Assembly: GCA_032718865.1 (NCBI GenBank)
Contig: JALUTQ010000038.1
Span: forward strand, 124,001 to 188,000
Reading direction: 5' to 3'
Source: Tilletia caries
Lineage: Eukaryota > Basidiomycota > Exobasidiomycetes > Tilletiales > Tilletiaceae
DNA: 64,000 bases
Below, piece by piece: positions 1-12,426 of the stretch. The position numbers were made by a program, and so were the translations under genes. The notes beneath the pieces are model-generated. The model saw only the letters and a program-made list of their open reading frames with translations. It had not been told where the DNA came from and did not search any database. Each line of letters opens with the position of its first letter. Within the stretch, counting starts at the first letter, position 1.

Positions 1-3000
1 CTTGGTGAGCAGAACACATCTGGGCAAAAATGCTGTTCCTTGAATGAACGCTGACTTTTTACGCTCTCGTCCCTTGCTCAACAGTGGTACGTCATTTGGA
101 ACACCGTCTTCAGTATTGGATGGTCATTCTCGATGGGACTGTCTATCTGGACACCATGGAGCGACATCTTCCAGCGTCTACCCAAGCGGATCTACGCGAA
201 GTTGCTTGCCACCCAAGACATGGAGATCAAGTACAAGCCCAAGGTTCTCGTCTCGCAAGTGTGGAACGCCATCATCATCTCAATGTACCGCGAGCACTTG
301 CTCTCCATCGATCACGTCCAGAAGATGCTCTACCACCAGGTTCCCTCCGGCGACGAAGGCAAGCGCACGCTCCGAGCTCCGACTTTCTTCATCAGTCAGT
401 CGGACAAGGGCGTCAAGCCCGAGTTCTTCCCCAAGGGTTCCGAAGCCGAACGCCGTATCTCCTTCTTCGCACAGTCCGTCACCATCGCCCTGCCCGAGCC
501 GCTGCCTATCGACGCCATGCCGACATTCACGGTTCTCGTTCCTCATTACTCTGAGAAGATCTTGCTCTCGCTTCGCGAGATTATTCGTGAGGAGGATCAG
601 AACACACGTGTCACGCTGCTCGAGTACCTCAAGCAGCTCCACCCGGTCGAGTGGGACAACTTCGTGAAGGACACCAAGATCTTGGCAGAGGAGACCAGCG
701 GGTTCAACGGCAGCACTCCCTTCGATGAAAAGTCAACGGCAAAGGGCGCCAAGACGGATGACCTTCCGTTCTACTGCATTGGTTTCAAGTCCGCAGCTCC
801 TGAGTACACCCTCCGAACTCGTATCTGGGCCTCGCTCCGTGCTCAGACGCTATACCGAACCGTGTCCGGCTTCATGAACTACGCCAAGGCCATCAAGCTG
901 CTGTACCGTGTCGAGAACCCCGAGGTCGTCCAGCTCTTCGGTGGCAACACTGAGAAGCTCGAGCGCGAGTTGGAACGGATGAGTCGACGCAAGTTCAAGT
1001 TCGTCATTTCCATGCAACGGTACTCCAAGTTCAACAAGGAGGAGCACGAGAATGCGGAGTTCTTGCTTCGCGCGTACCCGGATCTGCAGATTGCTTACTT
1101 GGACGAGGAGGCACCCCGTAAGGAAGGTGGCGAGTCGCGCTGGTTCTCGTCTTTAGTCGATGGTCACTCGGAGATCTTGCCCAACGGTAAGCGTCGTCCC
1201 AAGTTCCGCGTCGAGCTGCCCGGTAACCCCATTCTTGGTGACGGCAAGTCGGACAACCAGAACCACGCCATTATCTTCCACCGCGGCGAGTACCTCCAGC
1301 TGATTGACGCTAACCAGGACAACTACTTGGAGGAGTGCCTCAAGATTCGTAATGTGCTTGGCGAGTTCGAGCAGTACAACATGCCGAACCAGAACCCGTA
1401 CGGACCCGGCTGGCAAGAGTTCTCGAAGGCGCCAGTTGCCATTCTTGGTGCTCGCGAGTACATCTTCTCCGAGAACATTGGTATCCTTGGTGACGTCGCT
1501 GCCGGAAAGGAGCAAACGTTCGGTACGATGGCTGGTCGTGGGTTGGCCCAGATCGGAGGCAAGTTGCACTACGGTCACCCGGATTTCCTCAGTGCGCTGT
1601 TCATGACGACGCGTGGTGGTGTGTCGAAGGCGCAGAAGGGTCTTCACTTGAACGAGGATATCTACGCTGGTATGAACGCCTTCGGTCGCGGTGGTCGCAT
1701 CAAGCACATGGACTACTACCAGTGCGGCAAGGGTCGAGATCTTGGTTTCGGCACCATTCTGAATTTCACGACTAAGCTGGGCAACGGTATGGGCGAGCAG
1801 ATGCTCTCGCGCGAGTACTACTACCTGGGAACGCAGCTGCCTGTCGATCGCTTCTTGACGTTCTACTACGGCCACCCCGGTTTCCACATCAACAACATCC
1901 TCGTCATCCTCTCGGTGCAGCTGTTCATGATCACGATGGTGTTCATCGGCACGCTCAACTCTCAGCTCCGGATCTGTGAATCGGTCAACAGCGAGTACAT
2001 CCCCGGCACGGGCGGATGCTACTACCTGATCCCTGTCTTCTCCTGGATCAAGCGCACGATTATCTCCATCTTCCTCGTCTTCTTCATCGCCTTCTTGCCG
2101 CTGTTCTTGCAGGAACTTTCGGAGCGCGGTGCCATCTCGGCGATTATCCGGTTGACGAAGCATTTCCTCAGTCTGAGTCCGATCTTCGAGGTGTTCTCGA
2201 CGATGATTTACTCGCACTCGATTATCAGTAACTTGACCTTTGGTGGTGCGCGATACATCGCTACTGGTCGTGGGTTTGCGACGACGCGTCAGAGCTTTGC
2301 GCTGTTGTACTCGCGTTTCGCTGGGCCGTCGATCTACTCGGGTATGCGGATGCTGTTGTCGCTGTTGTACATCACGCTCACGCTTTGGCTGCCTCACCTG
2401 ATCTAGTAAGTTTTTCTTTGTCAGGCGCACAACGATTCCATTTTTTTTTTGCGCAGAAACTGACCTTGCTTGTGTTTCCCTTCTTAGCTTCTGGATCTCG
2501 ATTCTCGCCCTCTGCATCGCGCCGTTCCTGTTCAACCCTCACCAGTTCACTCTGTCCGACTTCGTCATTGACTACCGCGAATTCCTGCGCTGGATGTCGC
2601 GCGGCAACTCGCGCTCGCACGCCAACTCGTGGATCGGCTACTGCCGTCTGAGCCGAACAAAAGTCACTGGTTACAAGAAGAAGCGTCTGGGCCACCCCTC
2701 GGAGAAGCTTGCGGGCGACGTGCCCCGTGCCGGCTGGCGTACGATCTTGTTCGCTGAGGTGCTCGGTCCGATCTGCATGGCGGTCATCTACACGATTGCG
2801 TACGCGTTTGTCAAGAGTTTCCACCAGGTCGGGGACCCGCCCCAGGGTGGTATTGTCCGGATCGTGATCATCTCACTGGGACCGATTGTGTGGAACGCGG
2901 CGGTGCTGTTGATTTTGTTCTTGGTGTCGATGTTCTTGGGACCGGCGCTTAACAAGTGCTGTGCCAAGTTTGGTTCGATCATGGCTTCGACTGCTCACTT

Positions 3001-3916
3001 GCTTTCGGTCATTGGTATGATGTAAGTGCAGAAGAGCCGCGTTGGCTTTTTGATGTCTGGTGTTTTTGAGTTGCTCAACGCGTTTTTTCCTCCCCTTTCC
3101 TTACCCTGCAGTGCCGCCTTCGAGTTCTTGTGGTACCTCGAGCAGTGGAACACGAGTCACGCCGTGCTTGCGATCATCGCGGTCATTGCGATCCAACGGT
3201 GCATCTTCAAGATCTTGATCGCGCTGGTGATCTCGCGTGAGTTGAAGCACGACGAGACCAACCGGGCCTGGTGGACGGGTCGGTGGTACGGCCGTGGACT
3301 GGGTGGACACGCGTTCAGCCAGCCGGCGCGTGAGTTTGTCGTCAAGATTATCGAGATGTCGCTGTTTGCTGCCGACTTTATGTCGTGAGTTGTTTTTCCG
3401 CTCTGGTGCTCTTGAGGTTTTCACTTGGCCTTGAATCGCGTTTTGCTCACAATGACCCGAGTTACGCACTTCCTTTTTGTTACAGATGTCACATATTGCT
3501 GTTTGTGCTGGCGGTGCCGATGGCGATCCCCTACGTGGACAAGGTGCACAGCACCATGTTGTTCTGGCTGCGCCCGTCGCGCCAGATTCACTGTGAGTTT
3601 CTTGATGAGCTGGCTCGCGACTCTATACTGCCACGAATGCTGATGTTCTGTCTCCTCCACTTTTTACCCCATCCAGCGCCCATTTTCTCGCTGCGACAGA
3701 GGAAACAGCGAAGAAGCATCGTGATCCGGTATTCGTTGCTCTTCATTCTTTCGTTCGCAGTGTTCGCGGCGCTGATGTAAGTTGCCGACTGCGTACCCTT
3801 TGACCAAGTAGAGAACTACAACTGACGCTACTCTTCCCACCTCTTTCTTCAGCATTCTTCCGATAATCTTCGAGAAGGAGATCACTGTCAACTGCGAGAT
3901 CTGCAAGAAGATCTGA
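1..3916 (+). CDS. FKS1: 1,3-beta-glucan synthase catalytic subunit, C-terminal part (5' end outside window)
   Basis: Integral plasma-membrane enzyme that polymerises UDP-glucose into cell-wall 1,3-beta-glucan, activated by Rho1. Exons 1-4, 85-2405, 2488-3021, 3112-3384, 3486-3592, 3677-3776 and 3853-3916 join in frame; every intron is GT-AG. The recognisable FKS core includes [11 protein letters not shown] and [20 protein letters not shown] near 190-290, and [17 protein letters not shown] near 1530-1580. Multiple hydrophobic membrane segments follow from about 1900 to the end. The stop is TGA at 3914-3916, after a Cys/Lys-rich tail (CEICKKI). The catalytic region and C-terminal membrane block are present; the N-terminal half lies upstream. 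Family assignment is secure; exon borders rest on frame continuity and consensus sites. Confidence 0.95.
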
Positions 3917-4382
3917 GCGCAAACTCACGATTCCTCCAGCATCGACAATTTCCCCTTCTGCCTTCCTGATTCGACTCCCCTCCAGCTCGACGAGCTGCTG
4001 CAATATTTTCCTCAACAAATTGACGACCCCCCCTAAGAAACTTCCTCAAAATTCGTACAAATTGGACCTTTCCTTTCTCTCGCCTTCGTCTGCTCGGCGC
4101 CTGTCTTTTTCTTCACCACCCCCATCCATTCCGCTTCACTTGATCGGTCGGAACACCTTCCTCGTCTTGGGTACACACCTCTTTCTTCTCCCGACGAGAT
4201 CCAGGTCCGCCGCCAGCTGCCCCCGCGAAGAAGGACATTTGTGCTCACTTTTGGCGTTCCCCACCACCCCTCTCTCTCTAATCGCATTTCGGCAGCCAAC
4301 CGTCAAGGCCAACACACGCTCCCTCCACTCCTCTCCACCCCGTCTGCCAATTTTGGCTCCCCCGGTCTCTCAAGCTTCGACA

Positions 4383-4972
4383 ATGTCAACTCCAAAGAAC
4401 ACCGATTTCCCTACCCTAGAAGGCGATTACTGCGCGTTAGTGACGATCTCGATTTTCTCCTCGTCTGGTTCGGCTTTCCTTTTCCGCCCACCTGGAACTC
4501 TTTCAAGGCAACGACGTCTCCTTTCACCTATCGCCGCACCTCAAGTAATGCCTTTCCCGGTTGTTGGGCATACGATGACCAAGACATGGCATGGCGAATG
4601 GAGGGTTGTGGGGAGCGGGGCGGAGGAGGGGAAAGGAGTCGCACGCGTTTGGCTCCCGCCCCCCAAATCCGATCCAGCAAGACGTTTACCACCAGATTCG
4701 CTTCCCGCTCGCTCTCTCTCCGATTTCCAGGCCTGTATCAAGTGGAAGGTCCTCCATTGACTCTCTCTCTCTCTCTCGCCCCTCTCACTCTCCCGAACTG
4801 CGCATCACTTCTTCCTCTCTCTCTCTTTTCCCTCGCTCTCTCGTCTCCTGAAATCTGAGCTCGTTCTCCAACCTTGCGATTGCTTGCCTCTTTGACGTCT
4901 GACGAGAATGAGAAGCTCGAGCTCATCACTGCCCAACTGGGCGCTGAGCCTTGGCGCAGGCACCTCGAATGA
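4383..4972 (+). CDS. Possible small three-exon protein of about 43 residues (tentative)
   Basis: Unrecognised. An ATG at 4383 in good context opens MSTPKNTDFPTLEGDYCAL. A well-formed acceptor (gatttccag, ending 4730) precedes an 18-nt exon reading ACIKWK. A third exon, 4916-4972, reads LELITAQLGAEPWRRHLE and stops. Joined as 4383-4439, 4731-4748 and 4916-4972 the frame is continuous, but the first donor (GTGACG) is weak and a better GTTAGT four bases upstream would break the frame. The rest of 3917-5400 is pyrimidine-rich, CT-repeat-bearing sequence that looks like FKS1 3'UTR plus the promoter and 5'UTR of the RhoGAP gene. It could equally be a noncoding leader with chance open frames. Confidence 0.28.
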
Positions 4973-5400
4973 GATGAGTCCAGTCCGCAGCCGTGCGCTG
5001 CTCGATGACATTGACGACATCGACGACATCCGGGCACTCGCACTCGCACTTGCACAGACCAAGCCAGCGGCCAGCGCACCACCACGACTTGGCACAGAGA
5101 GAGAGAGGAGAGAAGTCGTGTAGTGGCCAGTCATCTGTGGCTGTGAACCCGTGCCTTGCCCTTTATCTTGCCTTTGTTCGGCTCTCGCTTCCACCTATCT
5201 CAAAAGGTCCTGCTCTTCTCACCGCCGCCTCAGCTCGTCGCCAACGCCCTCCTGCTCAATAGGAAGGGCCTCATTCGCGTCGGCGCCGTCTCAGCTCATC
5301 GCTCATCGCTCACCGCTCAGCGTAGGCTCCCCCGCCGCCGCCACGGTCTCCCAGCAAGGCCCCCACCCAGCATCAAGCGCTAATCTATCCTCCAACCAAG

Positions 5401-8400
5401 ATGGACCTCTCCCTCCCATCCCGCAAGTCTCACGATGCGCCCAGTCCTCAGTACCGCACCGTCGCAGGACTGGCCACCGTCCTCACCTCGGCCCTGCACA
5501 GCATGCTTGCCGAGGCGGACTCGTACTCCGCGCTCTTCGAGTCGCGCATCAAGCATGAGGAACACTTTATCAGTGCGCTCAGGAGCGCTATCGAGAAGCA
5601 GAACGAGATCGAGGGCAAGAACGATGCGTGAGTGGATTGGAGGGCTGAGCTGGCAGGCTCGTAATATCCAGGCTGGGTTGACCTTACTAAAACCCCGTTC
5701 TCACTCCTGTACAGAAAATCGCTTGCGGCATACAGCGCCCTCTTTGCCTCAGGCTCTGCCACGCTCCGCGCGACCTGGCGAGAGTTCCGCGAGAACCAGA
5801 CGCGAGAGATCGACATGCGGCAGAGTCTCGTTGACGATCTGCGCGATAACGTCGTCTTCCCGCTCCAGAAGTTTGGCGAGTCGCAGGAGCGCATTCGGAG
5901 GCGGGTCAAAGAGGATCTCAAGGTGAGCACGGGCTTTGCATGCTGTTTTTGGATAAAGCTCAGCTTGCTGATCCATTCTGCTCTGTTCATCAGGTGAGCA
6001 TGGCCGACTATGACCAGATGCGCGATAATACTCTACCTCGCCTGCGCAGGACGTACGAGAAGAAATGCGAGCAGCTCGAACAGCTTCGTGGCCAGCAGCA
6101 GGCTATCGACGACCAGCGCACCCTCCTCCTCAGCAGCTCCTCGCCACAAGTACCTACAATGGCTACCTTGCGCGACACTTCTCAGGGTCAGGGTCAAGGT
6201 CAGGCCGCAAACACATCGGATGGGGAGGAGATGCCGGCAGGTGCGGCGACGGCGATGTCCCTGTCGAACTCTCATCAGAGCGCGCCAGACCACCAAGCAT
6301 ACTCGTCAAGCGGCTCAACCTCGGATCTTCTCGGCGGCGGTGGCGCACTCAACCGGTCCGATATGAATCTCTCTAACTCGCCGACATCCCCTCCTCTTGG
6401 ATCGGAAAAGGCTAAGCTCACCTTCAGAGAGGCTCTCCGCACGAAGGAAGGGCGCGAAGCTGCCATTAAGGACGCGCCCAAGAAATTTCAAGGCTTCATC
6501 AACCGCATGCGGGACGGTGGTTCAGACAAACTCGGCAGCCCGGGCGCTCATAATCGGGACAGCACCGATTCCAATCCCCTCGGATCGTCTGTAGACGTCG
6601 GACTAGTGCGCGGCCCAAGCGCAGCCAAGTCAATCCAGAACATCGCACTTCGTGTCGTGCAGGTCAAGAAGGAGTCAGAAGATGCCGATCGGGCATACCG
6701 CAAGGCCGTCTTTGACCTTGAGACTCTCCGCATCCGACGGAACAAGACACTCGCAGCGGCCGTGACCAGTGTGGTCGAATGCAGACGCGAACTCAACCGG
6801 ACTGCGCAGGTCGTCCTGCTCCAGGCGGAGCGGGCTGCGCTCTCAACGGCACATGCTTCGGTCAGCGTGCATGATCGCACCGAAGGGATCGTGGAGAACG
6901 CAGTTGATAGTATGGCGATTGAGGCGGTCGAACTCGAGAGCGGCCTGACGGCTGTGATGCAAGACGACGAAGAGTCGATCCCGTATATGAATTAGTAAGT
7001 CCGCCTCCAAGTCCTGGTCCTGTCGAATGACTCTTCTTGCTCAGACATATGCTTCCCTCTACAGCTGGCACGGTCGAGCCAAAGTCATCTTCGGCATCTC
7101 GCTTACCGACTATGCATTCAGTCATCTGCCCGGCCGCGTCATCCAGCCTCCGATTATCATCACCAAGTGCATCTCCTACATTGAGAAGCACGGTCTTGAG
7201 CTCCAAGGCATCTACCGCATCTCAGCTCGGCATTCTTCCATCCAGGCTCTGCTCGCCGCGGTCGAGAAGGACGAAGAAGGCCTTGATTTCGAAGTCCTGA
7301 AGCCGGAGCTTCCTGCTGTTGCAGGACTGCTCAAGCTGTACCTTCGCGAGTTGCCGGAGCCAGTGATGGCCATGCCGTGGGAAGAGCGTATCAGGTACAC
7401 ACACGAGCGGGAGGAGAACATTCGCACAGGTTTTGCGACTCTGAAGGGACGCATACGCCGTCTACCTCCGATGAACAACATCACTCTCAAAACGATAGTC
7501 TTCCACCTGGCCAATGTTGCTGCCCATTCCGACAAGAACTCAATGACCGAGTCGAACCTTGCCGTCATATTTGGTCCCGTCTTGTGCTCTGATGGAGACC
7601 ACGAGACGACGTCGCTTGCGGCTGCGATGGAGGAAGATCGAGTGGTCGAGGACTTGATTCGGTATGCGCCGCAGGTGTTTGAGGCGGGGCCGATGGATCC
7701 GAACATGCCGGCATCCACCACGGCGACCATGGCGCACGCTGCAACGCTTGTGAACAACGGACCGGATGCGGCGCCATCGATTACTATCCCCGCCGTGCCT
7801 TTATCTGCCTCGCTTCCAGCTCTGGGCAGCGCATCATCCTCATCCGACCAACCGCTCCTACCTGGCACGAGTGATTTGAAGCGCAAGAATGCGATCCTTC
7901 CGGGCGAAGCTATGTCGCCTCCCAGGCGACAGCTGAATCTACCTAACTCGTCGATGGAACGACCGGGAGCCCCGACCTTACCGCCTTTTCAGATGTCGCC
8001 CCTGGCGCCGCTTGATCTGGACCCGATGGAACGAGCCGCTCTGGTGGCTGCCTCTGCTCCCCCTGCGGACCCAATCTGGGCCGATGCCGATGAAGTGAAC
8101 GCTGCTGAGCAGCACGAACAACCCTTGAACGATAACTCGCTCGTCTCGCGATCGAGTACAGTTCGGCAGCCTGGTGGGCCTGGCACTATTCTACCACAGA
8201 TTCGAACGCAGTACGGCTCGGAGCAGGACGATGGGACGGGACTGGGATCGGGGTTGCAGTCGGGTGGTAGTGGATACATCAGTCCGTCGCATATACATAG
8301 TGCGACGTGGGATGAAGTTCGTCCTGAGGCTGGACCGCATTCATTCTCGACGTACGCGACGGCTTCTGGAATACAAGATCCGTGGTCGGATGCGTTGCGT

Positions 8401-8646
8401 GGTTCAGCGAGCGACGATCCGGCACCCTCGCCTTCCAACGCCCAGCAGAACCAAGCGGGATCGGCTGCGCCTGATGGGCAGCCTGCCGATGCGGGAGTCG
8501 ATGGAGCTGGAAGTCCTTCGGTGTATCCGCCTCCTGTCTCTGAGCTCATCTTCACCCGCCCGCCTCCGTCCTCGACCATGTCCCCGTCAGCAACGACTGG
8601 GCCGCCCTTGCCACCCAGACCAGCAGGAGCTATACCACCCCCATGA
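5401..8646 (+). CDS. F-BAR and RhoGAP domain protein (Rgd1-like GTPase activator)
   Basis: Predicted 1005-residue GTPase-activating protein for Rho-family GTPases that binds curved membrane through an F-BAR domain; Rgd1 in yeast acts on Rho3/Rho4 at sites of polarised growth. Exons 5401-5627, 5715-5922, 5994-6994 and 7065-8646 keep frame. The N-terminal third is helical and F-BAR-like (LFESRIKHEEHFISAL; RATWREFRENQTREID) and flanks a Ser/Gly-rich linker. The RhoGAP domain begins near residue 490 (FGISLTDYAFS), with the arginine-finger segment GLELQGIYRIS encoded near 7195-7225 and the ESNLAVIFGPVL segment near 7550. A Pro/Ser/Gly-rich tail ends GPPLPPRPAGAIPPP. Start chosen at the first ATG after a CT-rich leader. 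A decayed copy of the C-terminus lies at 16.46-16.53 kb on the other strand. The precise Rho target is inference. Confidence 0.9.
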
Positions 8647-9264
8647 GCGTCGGACACCTGCAGCATTGGGGGCTGCCCAACAACAGTACGACCTTTTCCC
8701 GCGTCCCAAGTTTTCCCAGATTTTGGTCTCGACTCAAGGACAATTTCTAAGACTTGCCCTCTTGCCCTCTCCTTCTTCCGCCAATGATCAAGGTACTCGA
8801 CGGGACCGCGTCTTCTTGCCTGTTCTTGCACAACTACACAGACAATGGGGTCCCTCGTCCTGATCCTTCCCACTTTATTCATGTACAGCATAGATTCGTG
8901 CAACAGCCTCTGCTATTCGCCCTTTTCTCCTTCTTTTTCCCTTCGAGACTCCTCCTGCACCAATATCCCCCTCGTTGGAATGCGATGCAAGGTCTTCCCC
9001 CCAACCGGATCTGGCCGCCGCTGTTTCCATCGCCTTGACACAATCGAGTGTGGACTAACCTCACTGACGCTCCTTATCCTTCCAGTTGACTCTGCCTCTG
9101 CCTCCGTCTCGATCTCTCTCTCCTTCCTCTTCGTTCTTCCGTTTCCTCCCGCTCCCTTCTCTGTCGTAGCCTTGGATTCCTACAGCATCCACAGGATTGA
9201 CAGACCGTCGGCGACCTTTTGCTTCCTCCCAGGCCTCTGCTGTCGTGCCTTGTTGACTATCCTC
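8647..9264. other. RhoGAP 3' region and probable leader of a downstream transcript
   Basis: No convincing coding exon. The segment is CT-rich and carries two intron-like 3' ends with CTGAC/TTGAC plus CAG: cactgacgctccttatccttccag (ending about 9086) and ttgactatcctcag (ending about 9264). This suggests a spliced 5'UTR for the unresolved unit that follows. Confidence 0.35.
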
Positions 9265-12107
9265 AGGAGGTGTGCATGGTGAGTGTTGTCGGCAACAAAT
9301 TCCAGGGGGTCCACAATCATACCGATCTCCATCGCAGCGATCATGCAGCCGGTAGCACTGCACGCCTTCGCGCTCAATGAGCTCCTCGCTTCCAGCTTCC
9401 AGCCGTCTGAGAGCATTCACGGGGGATGTCGCATGATCAAGAGCGTCGCTACTGGCACACAACCTTTCTGAAGTGGTCGCACCCGAACAGCGTGACAACA
9501 CGACCTGACGCAGAGTCGAGGCCTTTCCATATCTTGCAGCGAGCCAGGAGACGACCAGAGCCACTCTCAGCCGACGGCCCTTCCCAAACAAACTTGGGCA
9601 TTCTCAACCGTGGTTCGCGTGAGTGCTGGTAGCGAGATCAAGTGTCAAACTGGGCCCCTGCTGACCTTTCAATACTTATTCTGACCCCAGGTATGCGACC
9701 GTGTCATGCCTCGCAGGGCTTCCGGTCGTGCTGGCTCCTTCTTTCTGCGCGCCCTGAATCCGAACGCGTGCAGGATAAGAACACGGACCGTTCCAGACCT
9801 ATGTGCGTTGCGGCAAGGAGGTCGAAGTCCAAGAAGGGCGACACGTCTGCGAGTTCGCCTGACGCCGGTGGTACTTTTGATCGACTCCAAGGAAGGCTGG
9901 TCCACGCCTGCCTGTCCGTAACAACCCTGTGCCTCAGGGTGCGTTCATGCACATTCAAGACAACCCCGTTATGGACACGCCTCGGCCTCTTCCTCAGCCC
10001 AACTCCTTGCCAGCCTCATCCTACCGCAGCTCGACATGCATACGTGGGTCGAGGGCGAGGTTTCTTGGCGAAATCCAAACAAGCAGGGTCGCTACCGTCA
10101 CAGCTCGGCGTCTGTGGATGGCGTGCTGGGACGCAGTACGGTCCTCTACCTCAGAGAAGGTGGGCATGGACGTGGACACTCTCCATCCGCTGGATTCTCT
10201 ATACGGCGACCTCAGAAACAGGGCAGAGCAGTGCAAAAGAAGCCGATTTTTCAGGGAGGGTCGAAGGTATATAACGAGGCCCTCCAACCAGCGTCGACCT
10301 GACCCGAATCTCCCCCCTCACTGAAGCAGCCGCGGGTCACCAGCTCCTCCCATTCTCTCCAGGCCTCCCTCTCACACAAGCTTCACACACACACACAAAC
10401 TCATTCTCTCCGAGCTCGTCACTCGCTCGCACACTCACCCTCGCCCTCCCACTCGCATTAGCACCCTCCCTCACACCTTCTCGATTCCGCCCGCACAAGT
10501 TCAACCATCATCACCCTTCGCACCGCAACCTCTCTCCCAGTCCACGGCTCGCGCCCCATCGCAGGACATGAAGGGCTTAAACCCCCAAGCCGAAGGATCG
10601 GCACAGTGGCCGAACTCGTTCTGGACCGCCCCCAGTGCATCGATCCGAGCGGATGCGGAGGAGAAGGAATATGAAGGCCGAGGACAAGGATCGAGCAACA
10701 ACAGAGCTCACACGCAGACGAAGAAGAAGTCGCCGCCAGCAAAGAGAAAGGTCGCATTTGTGGATGCGAAACGCTTCGAGCCCGATGTCGGATATCGGCC
10801 TGTCGAAGGTGACCACCAGAATGAGGGTTCAGCTTGAACCGGACCTCTCCGCAACCAACGTCTCCATGGTGCCCGCCGAGATCGAGGCTCTTCCTGAGTC
10901 CAAGGTTCTCGTCTCCAACCCGCCCCCAAACTACGAGTACACGATCATCACCGAAGTCCTCAGCGACTTCATGCGCCACAACCAAGGTGTGGCCATGGCC
11001 TTTGATCTTCTCGGTCAGAAGATGGCTGAGCGTGGTTTCAACTGCAAACGGGACGTGGGGATCGTGAAGATGAAGGTGATGCTCATAAGGGCTCGGAAGT
11101 CGGAGGGACATCGGATTCGGATGGACCGATGCCGCGGACGCCAGCGCCTCGTGGATCTGGCTTCGGGATCTCCCTCAAGCCACTCATGCTTCACGCACAC
11201 TCGTACTCATTCCCTCCCATCCCATCTCGCTTTACTTTGCCCTCATCCTCTCACACTCACTCTCCTTCACACGCTCCTTCACACTCTCCTTCACACGCTC
11301 CTTCACACGCTCCTTCATACACTCCCTCACACACTCTCGCAAGTCTCACTCGGCCAGCATCTATTCGACGGTCAACCTCATTGGTCCCTACCCACGATCA
11401 TCCACCTCGAGTCGTCGAGTCCTCAAGCCCTCACGCCCTCGAGCCCTCAAGCCCTCAAGCCCTCAAGCCCTCAAGATCCACCAGGCACCACGTCCGCTAC
11501 CCGGGCATCGATAGGATCAGGTTCGCCTCGACTTTCATGCCCGTGTGTTGTGGGCCGGGGCCGGGCACCGAGGCGCTTCAAGGGGGCGGGACCAACACGG
11601 GGACTCGACGCAAGGCCTGCGTGGGGATCTGTCCCTTTCTCACTGACCACTTCTTTTCTTCTCACAGGTGCTAACTCTTATCCCCCCCTTCCCCCTTCCT
11701 CTCTTCTGCTTCCCACACCTCCCTTCACTCACACAGAGGACAACTCGGTGCATATTATGCAGAGCTCAAGGATGTCCAGGTGACCGACAGGCTTCTTCCC
11801 TCCCCCGCCCCTCGCCACCACCTGGCATCGAGCCCGAGGGCATATCAACCCGCGAGGTCATTCATTCGTGGACCGTGACTTCCTCGCACATAGGGTGTTG
11901 CCTTGTCCCTCTCGTACCGTCTGCCACATGCACAGCAACTAGAGGCGCCTGATGGACGCGCTGTGGGTACGTAGCCACTGCCAATGCAGGGACGGGAGTG
12001 GCAGCTCGTTCCCTTGCACAATCGTATCCTCCCCTCGTTTATCAGGGAATGGCTCGGAGGTCAAAGACCAGACGTTGGACCTTTGGCAAGGTCGCGAACC
12101 TCTGTAG
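9265..12107 (+). CDS. Unresolved intron-rich gene (tentative; not assembled)
   Basis: I do not recognise this gene. Good splice signals all lie on the plus strand: donor gtgagt at 9280, intron 9619-9690 (GTGAGT, ctgaccccag), a possible intron 10267-10329, and a GTACGT/atcag intron 11967-12045. Coding-like pieces include 9411-9618 (KWSHPNS), 10152-10240 (VGMDVDTLHPLDSLYGDL) and 10828-11045, which reads EYTIITEVLSDFMRHNQGV with strongly biased codons. The best-supported part is the 3' end: exons 11737-11779, 11894-11966 and 12046-12107 join in frame and stop at TAG 12105-12107 (LSYRLPHAQQLE, then DQTLDLWQGREPL). Upstream exons change frame at 10.82 and 11.04 kb without obvious introns, so this may be one intron-rich gene, two genes, or a partly decayed gene. 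Confidence 0.33.
11256..11340. repeat. 12-bp minisatellite (ctccttcacacg-like units)
   Basis: Six or so tandem units of roughly ctccttcacacg / ctccttcacact, followed by drift into similar Ser/His-Thr coding potential. A second short tandem of ccctcaag units lies at about 11425-11475. Both fall inside the unresolved unit and probably belong to introns or a low-complexity exon. Confidence 0.7.
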
Positions 12108-12426
12108 CTCTTCTCTCTTCTCTCCTCCGCGCGCGCAATCGTACACTTGTTCTTTCCTTCCACTTCGTCCTCGCACTCATGTTCGAGTCTGATCTTCCGG
12201 CGCTGGTGTCAGGCCTTTCCCATCCTCACTTCATAGACAATCAGAGAGCTACGACCGGTGATAATGTATACGCTCTTTGTAGTTGCATTTTTGTTTTGCA
12301 GAAAGGTAGGATTCGGTCCAGTGAGAAGATCGAAAGGGTGAGCAGAGGCGAAGGGAGGAACGGTCCCAAAGCCCCCAAGGAGGCACTTGCAAACCCGGGG
12401 TGACGCAAATGCGCTCCTGAACCCCA
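12108..12426. other. Convergent 3' region between the unresolved unit and STT3
   Basis: I see no coding exon. It is compatible with two converging 3'UTRs. No repeat or RNA gene recognised. Confidence 0.4.

Noticed and set aside
1153..2535. 460-residue open frame on the minus strand within FKS1
   Set aside because: It is the antisense shadow of strongly codon-biased FKS1; composition is Arg/Glu/Val-rich with no domain, and the plus frame is unmistakable.
9426..9632. HSF-type or homeodomain DNA-binding exon
   Set aside because: The FLKWSHPNS segment resembles such domains only superficially and the neighbouring exons do not continue any known fold.
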